Shown piece by piece: positions 19,380 to 28,819 of a stretch of DNA of 64,000 bases. The stretch spans positions 3,170 through 67,169 of the forward strand of contig NZ_RIZI01000193.1 of NCBI RefSeq assembly GCF_003721225.1. The letters run 5' to 3'. This stretch comes from Acidithiobacillus sulfuriphilus (GTDB taxonomy: Bacteria > Pseudomonadota > Gammaproteobacteria > Acidithiobacillales > Acidithiobacillaceae). Numbering within the stretch: the first letter of the stretch is position 1; the number at the start of each line of letters is the position of its first letter. A model generated the notes under the pieces. That model was not told the DNA's origin and ran no database searches. It was given only the letters and a program-made list of their open reading frames with translations. Both the position numbers and the translations under genes were made by a program.

Positions 19380-20099
19380 CTACCCGCGCCAATCTGCGGC
19401 AGCAAGCACAAAAGCGTCGATCAGCGCCTGATGGCGCGAATGATCCTCGCCCCCCAGTTCGGGATGCCATTGAACCCCCAGCAGCCACGGATGTGCGGGC
19501 AACTCCATCGCCTCCACCACCCCGTCGGCGGCCTCTGCGACCACCGTCAGGCCCTTTCCCAAGCACCGTATGGCCTGATGGTGCCAGGACGCCGTTTCCA
19601 AAGGCGCGGGGCCGACGGCCTCGGCAAGCCGGCTTAATGCGCGCAGGCGAACAGGATGGAAAATCGGCCCACTGGGATCGGCGCGGTGCGCCACCTCGGC
19701 TCCGGCGACATCCGGTAGATGCTCGTGCAAGTCACCGCCCAGGGCCACGTTGATGACCTGCATACCACGACAAATCCCCAAAATTGGCAAACCGATGGCG
19801 ATGGCGTCGCAGGCCAACGCCAGTTCAAATTCGTCGCGCTCCCTGTCTATGCCATATAGGGCCTCGTGCTGACGGCCGCGGTAAAGGCCTGGGTCCAGAT
19901 CACCGCCACCACACAGGATTAGCCCATCCAACCGCCCCAGGAGGGGCGCTACCGGCAGCGGCATGGGTGGCAGCAGCACCGGCCAAGCCCCGGCGCGAAT
20001 CACAACGTCGGCATACTCACGAGGCAACCCGAAGCGGCCGCCCCCGTCCGATCCATACGTGCTCAAGCCAATCAGCGGTATCTTTCTGTCCATATCCAC
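19380..20099 (-). CDS. puuD: Gamma-glutamyl-GABA hydrolase, class I glutamine amidotransferase fold
   Basis: A 239-residue cytoplasmic hydrolase of the C26 peptidase type. The nucleophile is Cys110 in GICRGMQ, and the triad is completed by His212 and Glu214 in GVQWHPELGG. DGLILCGGGDLDP is a further family signature. It removes the glutamate carrier from gamma-glutamyl-GABA, giving GABA, the last step of the Puu route. It is the equivalent of PuuD and SpuA. The stop of the SDR gene lies 24 bases upstream, consistent with the same transcript. Confidence 0.9.
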   Translation of the reverse strand: MDMDRKIPLIGLSTYGSDGGGRFGLPREYADVVIRAGAWPVLLPPMPLPVAPLLGRLDGLILCGGGDLDPGLYRGRQHEALYGIDRERDEFELALACDAIAIGLPILGICRGMQVINVALGGDLHEHLPDVAGAEVAHRADPSGPIFHPVRLRALSRLAEAVGPAPLETASWHHQAIRCLGKGLTVVAEAADGVVEAMELPAHPWLLGVQWHPELGGEDHSRHQALIDAFVLAAADWRG

Positions 20100-20123
20100 C
20101 TCTTAATCACGCCACCGTGGCGA

Positions 20124-20876
20124 TCAGTTCCTCCGGTACACCTTGTCCACCCTGGCCTGATCCAGCGGGCGAACCACCATCAGGTCGATATTCACATGGG
20201 CCGGTCGGGTAACCGTCCAGCAAATGACATCGGCGATGTCCGCGGCCGTGAGCGGCGCCATGCCAGCGTAAACACCGGCCGCCCGCTCGACGTCGCCGGA
20301 AAAGCGGACTAGGCTGAACTCCGTTTCCACAAAACCAGGATCGATTTCCGTAACCCGGATGGGCTGGCCCAGCCATTCCAGGCGCATAGTGTCACTCAGC
20401 GCTCGCACCGCGTGCTTGCAGGCGGTATATCCAGCGCCCCCCGGATAGGTCTCGAAGCCGGCTATACTGCCCAGGTTCACCACATGCCCCACCCCGCCGG
20501 GTGCGGCCAGCAGGCGTGGATATAGCGCCTTGGTCACCCGCGCCAGACCGATCACGTTGGACTGGTACATGGCGAGCCAATCCGCCTCCCTGAATTCTGC
20601 GATGCGTTCCAGCCCCAGGGCGCCGCCCGCGTTATTGATGAGGATGTCGACGCCGTCAGGCAGGGCACTGACGAAGGCCTCCACCGATTCAGCATCGGTG
20701 ACATCGAGGTGCAGGGCGGTAGCGCCACAGGCGGCGGCAACCTCTTGCAGTCGGTCCAGCCGCCTGGCCCCGATATACAGGCGATAACCCAACTTCGACA
20801 ACGCCTTGGCGGTCGCCTCGCCGATACCCGACGACGCGCCCGTCACCACAGCGATTTTGTCATGCATGATCTTCAT
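20124..20876 (-). CDS. Short-chain dehydrogenase/reductase, YdfG-like
   Basis: A 250-residue classical SDR. The cofactor motif GASSGIGEA starts at residue 13, NNAGG is near residue 83 and the catalytic YTACK near residue 150, with the Ser in NLGSIAGFE. The closest group is the YdfG type, NADP-dependent enzymes acting on serine and 3-hydroxy acids such as 3-hydroxypropionate. In a polyamine operon, reduction of malonic semialdehyde formed from beta-alanine by the omega-transaminase would make sense; this is inference. It lies 69 bases after potF and upstream of puuD. Confidence 0.8.
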   Translation of the reverse strand: MKIMHDKIAVVTGASSGIGEATAKALSKLGYRLYIGARRLDRLQEVAAACGATALHLDVTDAESVEAFVSALPDGVDILINNAGGALGLERIAEFREADWLAMYQSNVIGLARVTKALYPRLLAAPGGVGHVVNLGSIAGFETYPGGAGYTACKHAVRALSDTMRLEWLGQPIRVTEIDPGFVETEFSLVRFSGDVERAAGVYAGMAPLTAADIADVICWTVTRPAHVNIDLMVVRPLDQARVDKVYRRN

Positions 20877-20945
20877 GCTCCTTCTTTGGGCGCTTCGAAG
20901 CGTCCTTTATGAAAGGGGGCCGTGCGGCCCCAGGACAAGCCATAA

Positions 20946-22019
20946 TTACTGCGCCCGCACCGCAGTCCAGATCTGGTCGTAGGTCTGCAAGTCCTTACCC
21001 ATGATGGCCGGCAGATAATGCAACCGCTTCCACTCTGCTGCCGTCGGCGTGATGAGGGGTGATTTCAACACCGGGTCCAGATAGGGCTTGGAAGCGGCGT
21101 TGGGGCTGGCGTAGTGGTTATAGTTCGAGAGTTCCGCACCAACCTTCGGGTCCAGAATAAAATTGATGAACTCCATGGCCAGCTTGGGATGAGGGGCGTG
21201 GGCAGGGATGGCCATGTTGTCCACCCAAACGTGGGCGCCCTCCTTGGGCAGGATGAATTTTAGATGCGCGAAGGCCTTGGGGTCCTTGGCCATGCCATAG
21301 GCAAAATCGCCGTTGTACACCATCGCGGCAGATAGAATACCGCTTTCCAGTTGGTGCAGGGCTGGGGTTCCGTTCTGGAAACCTGTGAAATTCTTGCGCT
21401 TCTCTGTCTTGGTAAGCAGTTTGGCAGCCGCCACCCAATCCTTTTCTCCCTTGCAGCTAAAGCCGTCACCCAAATAAGCGCAGGCGGCACCCACAGTCTC
21501 CATGCCGCTGCCGCCCATCATGCTGAAGGGATAGTCCGGATTGACCTTGGGATCGAAAAGGATGCCCCAACTCGCGGGCGGGCTCTTGATTTTCAGATCA
21601 TTATAAGCGATCCCCGTGGTGCCCCACTGATAAGGGACGGAATAGGCGTTATTGGGATCATAGGAAGGGCTCTTGAATTGCGGCAGCAGATTTTTGAGAT
21701 TGGGAATATCGGCCGGGTCGAGTTTCATCAGCAGACCCTCGTGGACTAGCCGCGGAATAAAGTAATCCGAAGGTACCACCACATCGTACTGGGAATCTCC
21801 GCCAGCCTTGAGCTTGGCCAGCATTCCACCGAGAGAATTGTAATAGCTTTGCACTACCTTACAGTGATATTTGGCCTCGAACTGCTTGATGATCTCCGGG
21901 GACATGTACTCCGTCCAGTTGAACAGGTAAAGTGTGTCTTCTGCCTGAGCGGCAGGAATAGTAAAGGCTGTACCCCAAGCCAGGATACCGGCCGCAATAA
22001 GTGTACGCAGACTTTTCAT
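20946..22019 (-). CDS. potF: Polyamine ABC transporter, periplasmic binding protein
   Basis: A 357-residue periplasmic binding protein with a signal peptide (MKSLRTLIAAGILAWGTAF, cleavage after PAAQA near residue 26). The mature start DTLYLFNWTEYMSPEIIKQF is the signature of the PotD/PotF/SpuD group, in which the NWTEY aromatic residues contact the polyamine. Later conserved stretches are YDVVVPSDYFI and PYQWGTTGIAYN. The ATG at 22019 has GGAGG nine bases upstream. It follows the permease genes and would feed putrescine or spermidine to them. Confidence 0.92.
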   Translation of the reverse strand: MKSLRTLIAAGILAWGTAFTIPAAQAEDTLYLFNWTEYMSPEIIKQFEAKYHCKVVQSYYNSLGGMLAKLKAGGDSQYDVVVPSDYFIPRLVHEGLLMKLDPADIPNLKNLLPQFKSPSYDPNNAYSVPYQWGTTGIAYNDLKIKSPPASWGILFDPKVNPDYPFSMMGGSGMETVGAACAYLGDGFSCKGEKDWVAAAKLLTKTEKRKNFTGFQNGTPALHQLESGILSAAMVYNGDFAYGMAKDPKAFAHLKFILPKEGAHVWVDNMAIPAHAPHPKLAMEFINFILDPKVGAELSNYNHYASPNAASKPYLDPVLKSPLITPTAAEWKRLHYLPAIMGKDLQTYDQIWTAVRAQ

Positions 22020-22074
22020 TGCTCGACTTCCTCCATTATCGATGGACAATATTAGGACACTTCGAAAAATGTCC

Positions 22075-22914
22075 TCAATGTGAGCGGAGCCAGGGTCTGG
22101 AAGGGCGCTGTGCTTGCTCTTTACTACGACTTACCAACAGATTGGTTATTGCCGCAACCAACACCATTCCGATCATAAGGGATGCCACCGCGTTGATTTC
22201 CGGCGACACTCCCTTCTTGGCAACCGCCCCATAGATGTACAGGGGTAGGGTCATGCTGTCCGGCCCGCTGGTAAAGAAGCTGATCACGAAATCATCGAAC
22301 GACAGGGTGAAGGCGAGCAGAAAACCTGCCACCACCGCTGGCCGGGTCACGGGCAGAACCAGGTGGAAAAAGATCTTCCAGGGATTGGCATAGAGGTCCT
22401 GGGCAGCGTCGAAGAGATGCCGGTCCAGTCCCACCAGACGCGAATACACCACCAGCGCGACATAAGGAATCTGAAAGGTCACGTGGGCAACACCCATGGT
22501 CAACAGACCGGCGGACAGGAAACCGGTGAATTGATGAACATAGGTAAAAAAAATCATCTCCGAAATGCCGAAGACGATACTTGGCATGATGATGGGGAGA
22601 TAAACCAATAGCCCCAACCACGCCAGACCGGCGGCGCGGTACCGGTAGACGCCATATCCCAACAGCGTACCCAGGACGGTCCCAAGGGAAGCGGAGCCGA
22701 TACCTAGTTCCAGGGAGCGCCCGAGGGCGGCGAGGATGTCCTGATTGTGAAATAGGCTGGTGTACCAAGCCGTGCTGAATCCGGTGAATTGCACGGAGAC
22801 CGGCGAGCGGTTGAAAGAGAAAAGGACAATTATGGCCAGGGGCGCATAAAGAAACAGAAATACTGGCCAGGAATGGAGTGCTAGATAGGTGCGCAGGGAA
22901 CGGGAGAAATTCAT
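22075..22914 (-). CDS. potI: Polyamine ABC transporter, permease subunit (PotI type)
   Basis: A 279-residue inner-membrane permease with six predicted helices. The cytoplasmic EAA-like loop that contacts the ATPase is LFDAAQDLYANPWKIFFHLVLP. The opening PVFLFLYAPLAIIVLFSFNRS is typical of PotC/PotI. The start overlaps the end of potH (ATGA). The partner permease, ATPase and binding protein are all adjacent. Confidence 0.9.
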   Translation of the reverse strand: MNFSRSLRTYLALHSWPVFLFLYAPLAIIVLFSFNRSPVSVQFTGFSTAWYTSLFHNQDILAALGRSLELGIGSASLGTVLGTLLGYGVYRYRAAGLAWLGLLVYLPIIMPSIVFGISEMIFFTYVHQFTGFLSAGLLTMGVAHVTFQIPYVALVVYSRLVGLDRHLFDAAQDLYANPWKIFFHLVLPVTRPAVVAGFLLAFTLSFDDFVISFFTSGPDSMTLPLYIYGAVAKKGVSPEINAVASLMIGMVLVAAITNLLVSRSKEQAQRPSRPWLRSH

Positions 22915-23840
22915 AAGATCTGCCCCTCCCCACGTCCCAGCCGCCGTGCCACACGGCGAAAGACGAAGAGCCCCGCGAAGGTGAAGCACAACATCACCAG
23001 CGCCAAAGCAGCGCCATAGGGCCAGTCAGGCGTGGAGGTAAACTGATTGGCGATGAGGTTGCCGAGCATCAAAAACTTGTTGCCTCCCAGCAACTGTGGC
23101 ACCACGAAATCCCCGAAAGCCGGTATCGCCACCAGAATGATCCCGGCCAAGAGCCCCGGCAGGGTCTGGGGAAACACCGTATGCCAAAAGAGCCGGTAGC
23201 CGCTGGCATAAAGGTCGCGCCCCACCTCCACGATCGTCCAGTCCAGCTTCTCCACGGCCGCGTAGAGGGGCAGGACCATGTACGGCAAATAGTTATAGAT
23301 CAAGCCCAGAAAGATCGCGAAATCACTGGGGAAAAGTCCCATGTGTGGGGCGATCAGCCCGCTCTCTTGGGCGAGATGGGAGAGGGACGTGTCGGGCGCG
23401 AGGAGTTCCATCCACGCGTAGGTGCGGATCACCTGGTTGGTCCACGAAGGCAGAATGACCATGAGCAGCAGCAAGGGGCGCAGATAAGATCGCCGCGACA
23501 CGATGAAGAATGCTAGCGGATAGGCCACCAGGATAGTCGCGACGGCTGCCGTGGCGGACTGGACGAGGGAACGCCAGAGCGTTTTCAGATTACCGTTACT
23601 CCAACCGAGAACGCTGAACCCGAGGACTCGCCGAAAGGCGTCCAGGGTCATGGGGAGGTGAGGCGAGCCATAGTCCCCGTTGCTGAGGAAGGCCATGGCG
23701 ATGACGAGGATACTGGGGGCGAGGAGAAAAAGAATGATCCACAGGGCGCCCGGTGCGACCGTCAACACAAAACCCAGGGCAAAGCGTTCGCTCCGTCTGC
23801 CGGAATGAGCACGCTCCGTAGTACCGAGGGAGGAGGCCAT
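22911..23840 (-). CDS. potH: Polyamine ABC transporter, permease subunit (PotH type)
   Basis: A 309-residue inner-membrane permease. The first helix (ALWIILFLLAPSILVIAMAF) follows a charged cytoplasmic head; the coupling loop is VEVGRDLYASGYRLFWHTVFP, and LPSWTNQVIRTYAWMELL is a family hallmark. The gene lies three bases after potG and overlaps potI by four, so the three are tightly coupled. Confidence 0.9.
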   Translation of the reverse strand: MASSLGTTERAHSGRRSERFALGFVLTVAPGALWIILFLLAPSILVIAMAFLSNGDYGSPHLPMTLDAFRRVLGFSVLGWSNGNLKTLWRSLVQSATAAVATILVAYPLAFFIVSRRSYLRPLLLLMVILPSWTNQVIRTYAWMELLAPDTSLSHLAQESGLIAPHMGLFPSDFAIFLGLIYNYLPYMVLPLYAAVEKLDWTIVEVGRDLYASGYRLFWHTVFPQTLPGLLAGIILVAIPAFGDFVVPQLLGGNKFLMLGNLIANQFTSTPDWPYGAALALVMLCFTFAGLFVFRRVARRLGRGEGQIL

Positions 23841-23843
23841 GCC

Positions 23844-24983
23844 CTACCCTCCCATACCGACAATGCTGGCCGGCTCGATGTGCACCCGTAGCCGCTCGCC
23901 CACCCGATAGCGGGTTCGCCCGTTTTGCGTATTGCTGATGGTCGCGACCAGTGGATAGCCGTCAATCTCCAGCCCATACTGGCTGGTCGCGCCCATATAA
24001 AGCACCTCCCGCACCAAGCCATGAAAGTCGTTGATCCCCCGTCCCTTTTCCTCAAGGGACGACAGTAGCACCTTTTCCGGGCGGACCATCACATGCTGAA
24101 GAGTTTCTGGGGTATGGGACAATCGGAGCATGCCCAGGGAAGTGGAAACGTCTGCCCCCTGCTTAGACTGCACGCGAAAGATGTTGGACAGGCCCAGGAA
24201 TTCCGCCACAAAGACATCGCGCGGGCGTTCGTAAACATCGTCCACCCTACCCATTTGCCGTACCAGCCCCTTATCCATGACGGCGATGCGATCACTCATG
24301 ACCAGGGCCTCATGCTGATCATGGGTTACGAAAATGAAGGTCATCCCCAAGCGCTTTTGCATGCGCAGCAATTCCACCTGGAGTTCCTGCCGCAGCTTCG
24401 CATCCAGAGCTGAGAGTGGTTCGTCCAGCAGCACCACCTCCGGTTCGTTGATTAACGCCCGCGCCAAGGCCACCCGTTGCCTTTGGCCGCCGGAGAGCTG
24501 GTGTGGCATCCGCTTGGCAAAAACGTCGATCTGCATGGACACCATCATGTCCTGGCAGCGTCGCCGGCGTTCCACGGTTTTGACCCCTCGCATACGCAGG
24601 CCGAAGGCGATGTTTTCCGCGACATTCAACTGGGGAAACAGGGCATAGGATTGAAAGACCGTGTTGACATTTCGAGCATGGGGCGGCACCCCCAGCATGG
24701 AGCGCCCACTTATAAAAATGGCGCCACCGTTGAGATCTTCGAAACCAGCGATGATGCGCAGCAAGGTGGTTTTTCCACAACCAGAGGGACCGAGAAGAGT
24801 GAAAAATTCCCCTGGCTCTACCTCCAAATTCACCCTGTCCACAGCGACGGTACCATCTGCAAACACTTTGGATACGTCTTGCAAATGGACCTTTCCATGC
24901 TGCGCATCATGGATCTCGGCGGCAGGCTTGGCAAAATCCTTTCCATCACCAATCGCTTGCGCCAGGCGTGGAATTGCGTTCAT
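23844..24983 (-). CDS. potG: Polyamine ABC transporter, ATP-binding subunit
   Basis: A 379-residue ABC ATPase. Walker A is GPSGCGKT at residues 65-72, the signature LSGGQRQ at 163-169, Walker B VVLLDEP at 183-189, and the switch His lies in FVTHDQHEA. A C-terminal TOBE domain follows (VMVRPEKVLL). I chose the ATG at 24983 because GGAG stands six bases upstream; another ATG four codons earlier is possible, and a much longer frame covers the promoter and is rejected. It is the first gene of the 14-gene polyamine operon and lies about 45 bases after a sigma-54-type promoter. Confidence 0.92.
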   Translation of the reverse strand: MNAIPRLAQAIGDGKDFAKPAAEIHDAQHGKVHLQDVSKVFADGTVAVDRVNLEVEPGEFFTLLGPSGCGKTTLLRIIAGFEDLNGGAIFISGRSMLGVPPHARNVNTVFQSYALFPQLNVAENIAFGLRMRGVKTVERRRRCQDMMVSMQIDVFAKRMPHQLSGGQRQRVALARALINEPEVVLLDEPLSALDAKLRQELQVELLRMQKRLGMTFIFVTHDQHEALVMSDRIAVMDKGLVRQMGRVDDVYERPRDVFVAEFLGLSNIFRVQSKQGADVSTSLGMLRLSHTPETLQHVMVRPEKVLLSSLEEKGRGINDFHGLVREVLYMGATSQYGLEIDGYPLVATISNTQNGRTRYRVGERLRVHIEPASIVGMGG

Positions 24984-25025
24984 ATGGCTCTCCATATCGA
25001 CGGCCGCATCTGTTAATAATATTAA

Positions 25026-25040
25026 GCAGATTTTGTGCCT
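25026..25040 (-). promoter_or_regulatory. Putative sigma-54 promoter of the polyamine operon
   Basis: The minus strand reads AGGCACAAAATCTGC then TTAA. GG-N10-GC spacing is exact and GGCAC matches the -24 box. Transcription would start about 30 bases before potG. The flanking TTAA recurs at the elements at 4345, 30044 and 36303. Confidence 0.65.
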
Positions 25041-25095
25041 GGGTGCCAACAGCCCAGGATATGCCGCGATGGAGTCAGCGTCGACCCTGGAATGC

Positions 25096-25151
25096 GTACC
25101 ATTTTGGTGCGCCACAGTGATTTTATTGGACTAATCGCACCATTTAAGTGC
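25096..25151. promoter_or_regulatory. Two NtrC-type sites upstream of the polyamine operon
   Basis: GTACCATTTTGGTGC (25096-25110) and GCACCATTTAAGTGC (25137-25151) each depart from the GCACC-N5-GGTGC dyad by a single base. Their centres are 41 bases apart, about four helical turns, and they lie 55-125 bases upstream of the -24 box, the usual place for NtrC enhancers. Confidence 0.65.
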
Positions 25152-25919
25152 ACCACAGGGTAACCGTTGCGAGGTTATGACCTGGGGAACTGGATATCCC
25201 GAATCACACGCATAGGTCGTCGATTTTTCTCGACAAGGACTGGACCAGGGAGGCAAAACGCGGACGGGGCGTGAAAAGCCAGGAACGGCCCTCCACCTTG
25301 TACAACCGCCGAACCTTCGTTCTGGCCTCCATGATCGGCATCTCCTGTCCTCCTGTCTTAATACCAGGAGTAAGACCTACACCCAGGGTGGAGCAGTTTT
25401 CTACGCTGCTCAACACAATGTCCCGATCCGAGTCCCCCTGGGCGCATCCGCACCAGGATTTGACGATAGATAAGCAGCATCTCGACCCCCCGACTGGCCA
25501 TGGCTATCTCACCAAAGGGCCAGAGGCTAGGTAGCCGATCCAAGGAAAGTCGAGACACCAGGGGTACGGTAGGTGGCGCCATATTGGCGATCCGTGACAA
25601 CCGCCGCAAGGCTACGGCCAAGGGGACCTGGGCCAAATCCAGGGCACCGGCCAAAGAACGGCCCCCCGCAATAAGTCGCGATGGCGACGAAGTCGGAATG
25701 CCTATAGTACAAGAGTCCTCCTACCATCGCCTTCGCAAAGGTACTGCTGGGAATGATATTGCGCCGCGCACGGGGGGCAAACGGCCAATAACCGCATCCG
25801 CTGCGCCAGTCTCCAGTAATGGCCGACCGAAGCCAAACTCGCGTTAAAAAGGAGATCGTAGGGCAATCGCCAGATTTCGAAATGATCGACCATCCCTTAT
25901 CGCAACAAGGACACCATTT
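25152..25919. other. Gene-poor region with decayed coding traces
   Basis: No intact gene is supported. On the minus strand a strong ribosome site (GGAGGACAGGAG) precedes a 45-codon frame (25204-25341, MPIMEARTKVRRLYKVEGRS) that ends early. Further upstream, 25702-25893 encodes a fragment with VCPPCAAQYH, and two other frames continue it in pieces. The pattern suggests one or two broken regulatory or accessory genes, which I cannot name. Confidence 0.35.
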
Positions 25920-27239
25920 TCATCTGCCATTTCTAAGCTCCTGTTCCAATGCGTCGAGCAACAACTGCGCATGCTCGGGTTTAAACACCAGCGGTGGCCG
26001 AATCTTAAGTATATTCGCGTGTGGCCCTATTACTCCGATAAGCACCCCTTTACTTCTAAGTCTATTGACTAAATGCAGAGCATACTCCGGATCGGGTAGA
26101 TTATCCTCTCCGACTATATCGACGCCTATCGATAGGCCAGCCCCACGAACATCGCCAAAAGCCATAAACTGTTTTGCGAGTGCCTCCATGCCTTGGAATA
26201 TGGCTAACCCAGAGCACCTTGCATTCTCAATCAGATTTTCCTTCTCAATCACTTCCAAAACGGCCAAGCCCACCGCAGCGGAAACGGGATTCCCACCAAA
26301 CGTGTTGAAATAACTAGTATTTGCACCAAATTGCTGAAGGATCTGCGAATCAGCGGCGACTGCAGCAAGAGGATGCCCATCACCCATCGGCTTACCGAGG
26401 GTGACAATATCTGGTTTCACGCCATGCCGCTGGAAACCCCACATAAACTCACCGGAACGGCCATAACCAGGCTGCACCTCATCGGCGATCAACAGTCCAC
26501 CCGCGTCGTGTATAACATCTGTCGCTTCCTGTAGAAATCCGGCCGGGTCATAAAATCCACCGTCGCTGGTAAAAAATGTGTCCACCAGTAATGCAGAAGG
26601 TTTGATACCGTGAAGACGCATATCTCCTATGGATTTGCGAATATTATCGGCGAATATACGACCAACCTGGCTGGAGTTATCTTTACAATGCATCGGAGCA
26701 GGAATAACACGCGCATGTGTATTAATTGGCATATTTTGTCGCATAGACGCCGACAGCGCTGCGGTCGCCATGGTCATTCCATGGTATGAATATGCTGTGA
26801 CAATAACCCCAGTACCGCCCGTGTACTCGTTCGCAACGCGAAGGGCCAGATCATTGGCTTCGCTACCAGTACACGTAAACATCACGTGACCGATATTAGT
26901 GGGCATTGTGGACAATAATTTCTCTGCTAGATTAAGTATATTTTCGTGGAGATAACGCGTATGCGTGTTGAGCATCGAAGCCTGACGATACAATGCTTCG
27001 ACAACCAGGGGATGACAATGACCAACAGATGGTACATTGTTATACGCATCGAGATAACGTTTTCCATCAGCGTCATAAAGCCAAACACCGTCCCCCTTAA
27101 CGAGGTGTAAAGGATCTTGGTAAAATAATTCGTACGCCGGACCTAGCAATCTTTGCCGCCGCGCTATCATTTCCTTGGTCTTTTGGGCCAAGGCAGTAGA
27201 CTTACCATGCCCTGACGAAAATGCGTTAATTTTCAGCAC
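25920..27239 (-). CDS. Class-III PLP aminotransferase or phospho-lyase (AGXT2-like)
   Basis: A 439-residue PLP enzyme. The cofactor lysine is Lys283 in TLGKPMGDGHPLAAV, preceded by the Asp of IADEVQPGYGR at residues 252-262; NNVPSVGHCHP is the conserved N-terminal stretch. The KPMGDG context and DEVQ are typical of the AGXT2/AGXT2L branch, which includes phosphoethanolamine and phosphohydroxylysine phospho-lyases as well as transaminases. The next gene upstream encodes an APH-fold kinase, the usual partner of a phospho-lyase, so the pair probably phosphorylates an amino alcohol and then eliminates phosphate and ammonia. Simple transamination is the alternative. The coding sequence is AT-rich compared with the polyamine operon. 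Confidence 0.8.
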   Translation of the reverse strand: MLKINAFSSGHGKSTALAQKTKEMIARRQRLLGPAYELFYQDPLHLVKGDGVWLYDADGKRYLDAYNNVPSVGHCHPLVVEALYRQASMLNTHTRYLHENILNLAEKLLSTMPTNIGHVMFTCTGSEANDLALRVANEYTGGTGVIVTAYSYHGMTMATAALSASMRQNMPINTHARVIPAPMHCKDNSSQVGRIFADNIRKSIGDMRLHGIKPSALLVDTFFTSDGGFYDPAGFLQEATDVIHDAGGLLIADEVQPGYGRSGEFMWGFQRHGVKPDIVTLGKPMGDGHPLAAVAADSQILQQFGANTSYFNTFGGNPVSAAVGLAVLEVIEKENLIENARCSGLAIFQGMEALAKQFMAFGDVRGAGLSIGVDIVGEDNLPDPEYALHLVNRLRSKGVLIGVIGPHANILKIRPPLVFKPEHAQLLLDALEQELRNGR

Positions 27240-27366
27240 CGAGATTTACCTCATAAAATTGATACAATGTATTCCTAAAAAAACATAGCCCACCATATTG
27301 TGGTTAACACACAATATTTAAGTTGATTCAATGCGGTTATGGAACCACCTTCTGACAGCCGCAATG

Positions 27367-27498
27367 TCATAATGACAGGCAGCATATCATGCCTATCATC
27401 ATGCCGCTGATTAACGCGATTGCATGCAGATTCCCCAAATATTGGCGATTTATTGCCTCGACTAAGTCGCTATGCAGTTTTGCCACATGTGTTTTCAT
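27367..27498 (-). CDS. Possible small membrane protein (43 aa)
   Basis: Between the kinase and the PLP enzyme gene a 43-codon frame runs from an ATG at 27498, 19 bases after the kinase stop. The product has a polar head (MKTHVAKLHSDLVEAINRQY) and a hydrophobic tail containing ALISGMMIGMICCLSL. The ribosome site is weak (GTGAGCG). It could be a single-span peptide of this operon or chance. Confidence 0.3.
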   Translation of the reverse strand: MKTHVAKLHSDLVEAINRQYLGNLHAIALISGMMIGMICCLSL

Positions 27499-27516
27499 CG
27501 AACATCGCTCACGGGC

Positions 27517-28518
27517 CTATAAACTAAGCATCTTATCGTCAAGATAGCGCTCACATAAGGCGGCACTCTGCGCCACCCATTCCACACCCAATTCTTGCGC
27601 CTGCTTAGTCCCGGCATGTGATCCTGCCCAAGCAAGCAATTGAATTCTGCGCTGAATAATAAAGGTTGGAATCATAGCGATGTCACGATCATCTAAATGC
27701 CCACCCACTTCATAACCCTTCAACCAGTTCTCTATCCAGTTATTGATGCACTGATGATGCTCAATAAAACTAAGAGCTGCTGCTAAATCATGCATATACC
27801 AGCCATAACCGCAATCATCGAAATCTATTACTCGGGTCGTTCCCCCTAAAATGAGCAGGTTGGTGAGGCGCAGGTCGGCGTGAATCAGCCCATAACGTTG
27901 TTCGCCTTTGCCATAACCCAGCAATTCTTCCCGAAGACGACAAAGTGCCTCGTTAATTAGCCTGGAATGCAAGCCATTAAGGCCCGCAGTGTTGCGCCAA
28001 TCTCCCCAATGCCCTTGGGCACCGACCATTGTTTCATGATCCCAGACAAGCCTTTTAAACCACACTGGCTTCGCCCATCTGCGACTATGGTTATGGAGGT
28101 TGGCAGTGATAGCGCCCAATTGCTGAAACGCTGTCATGTCGACGTCAATCGACGGCATCACACCATCGATCCATTTAAATAACACTATATTACGCTTTAT
28201 GTCATGGCCATTTTGCACGGATTGCACATAATGACCGTCATTACCAGCAATCGCCTGTGGAACCTCGAAGCCAGCAGATCGCAGGGCATCTAACCAAGCA
28301 AGCTCACTCTCTATATTCGTTCGATCGTGGTAATTAGTACGATGAACCCGCATAGCGAATCGGTTGCCATCCGGCGTGTCCACACGATACGTTGCATTTT
28401 CCGAGTGACATAGTTCTGTTACCATGCCATGGGCATTTTCCGGATAGCACGTTACTGCTGATTCAGCCAAGGTATAAAGTTGATCATGACGATAGAGAGT
28501 GTCGTGTAGAGCGCTCAT
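27517..28518 (-). CDS. APH-fold small-molecule kinase (homoserine/hydroxylysine/ethanolamine kinase-like)
   Basis: A 333-residue kinase of the aminoglycoside phosphotransferase/choline kinase fold. The catalytic Brenner loop HADLRLTN is at residues 213-220 and the metal-binding DFDD at 232-235. Similar kinases phosphorylate homoserine, hydroxylysine or ethanolamine. The class-III PLP enzyme gene downstream suggests a kinase/phospho-lyase pair that frees ammonia from an amino alcohol. The start is the second ATG (28518); one four codons earlier is also possible. A weak GG-N10-GC element (TGGCTATAGGTGTGC) lies at 28601-28615 on the minus strand. Confidence 0.8.
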   Translation of the reverse strand: MSALHDTLYRHDQLYTLAESAVTCYPENAHGMVTELCHSENATYRVDTPDGNRFAMRVHRTNYHDRTNIESELAWLDALRSAGFEVPQAIAGNDGHYVQSVQNGHDIKRNIVLFKWIDGVMPSIDVDMTAFQQLGAITANLHNHSRRWAKPVWFKRLVWDHETMVGAQGHWGDWRNTAGLNGLHSRLINEALCRLREELLGYGKGEQRYGLIHADLRLTNLLILGGTTRVIDFDDCGYGWYMHDLAAALSFIEHHQCINNWIENWLKGYEVGGHLDDRDIAMIPTFIIQRRIQLLAWAGSHAGTKQAQELGVEWVAQSAALCERYLDDKMLSL

Positions 28519-28772
28519 GGTTGAAACCATTTTTTAATGCCGTTCACTATTCCAGTTGAAATAGAACCACCATGAAGAGATGCATGGATACGCAGCGACT
28601 GCACACCTATAGCCAACCAACCTCCTGAGACCGCACAAAGATAATCAGTCTCCATCATATAATCTCCCAATTTTTTCAAGCATTGACCACTGGCATGGTA
28701 TTATTTATAGCTAAAGGTTACCATTAAGCACGTTACCATTAAACGATCACCTCACATATCTACGCCCCAGAC

Positions 28773-28804
28773 AATTCCTGCCTCTACCCTAAGAGGCAGG
28801 AATT
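28773..28804. terminator. Stem-loop after the porin gene
   Basis: Thirteen-base arms AATTCCTGCCTCT (28773-28785) and AGAGGCAGGAATT (28792-28804) pair perfectly around a six-base loop, 16 bases after the porin stop codon. No T-run follows on the minus strand, so it may stabilise the porin mRNA rather than, or as well as, end transcription. Confidence 0.55.
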
Positions 28805-28819
28805 ACAAATAACCCGGCA

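Noticed and set aside
28601-28615. GG-N10-GC element upstream of the APH-fold kinase
   Set aside because: The -12 part is GTGC rather than TTGC and no clear NtrC site is near; too weak to list as a feature.
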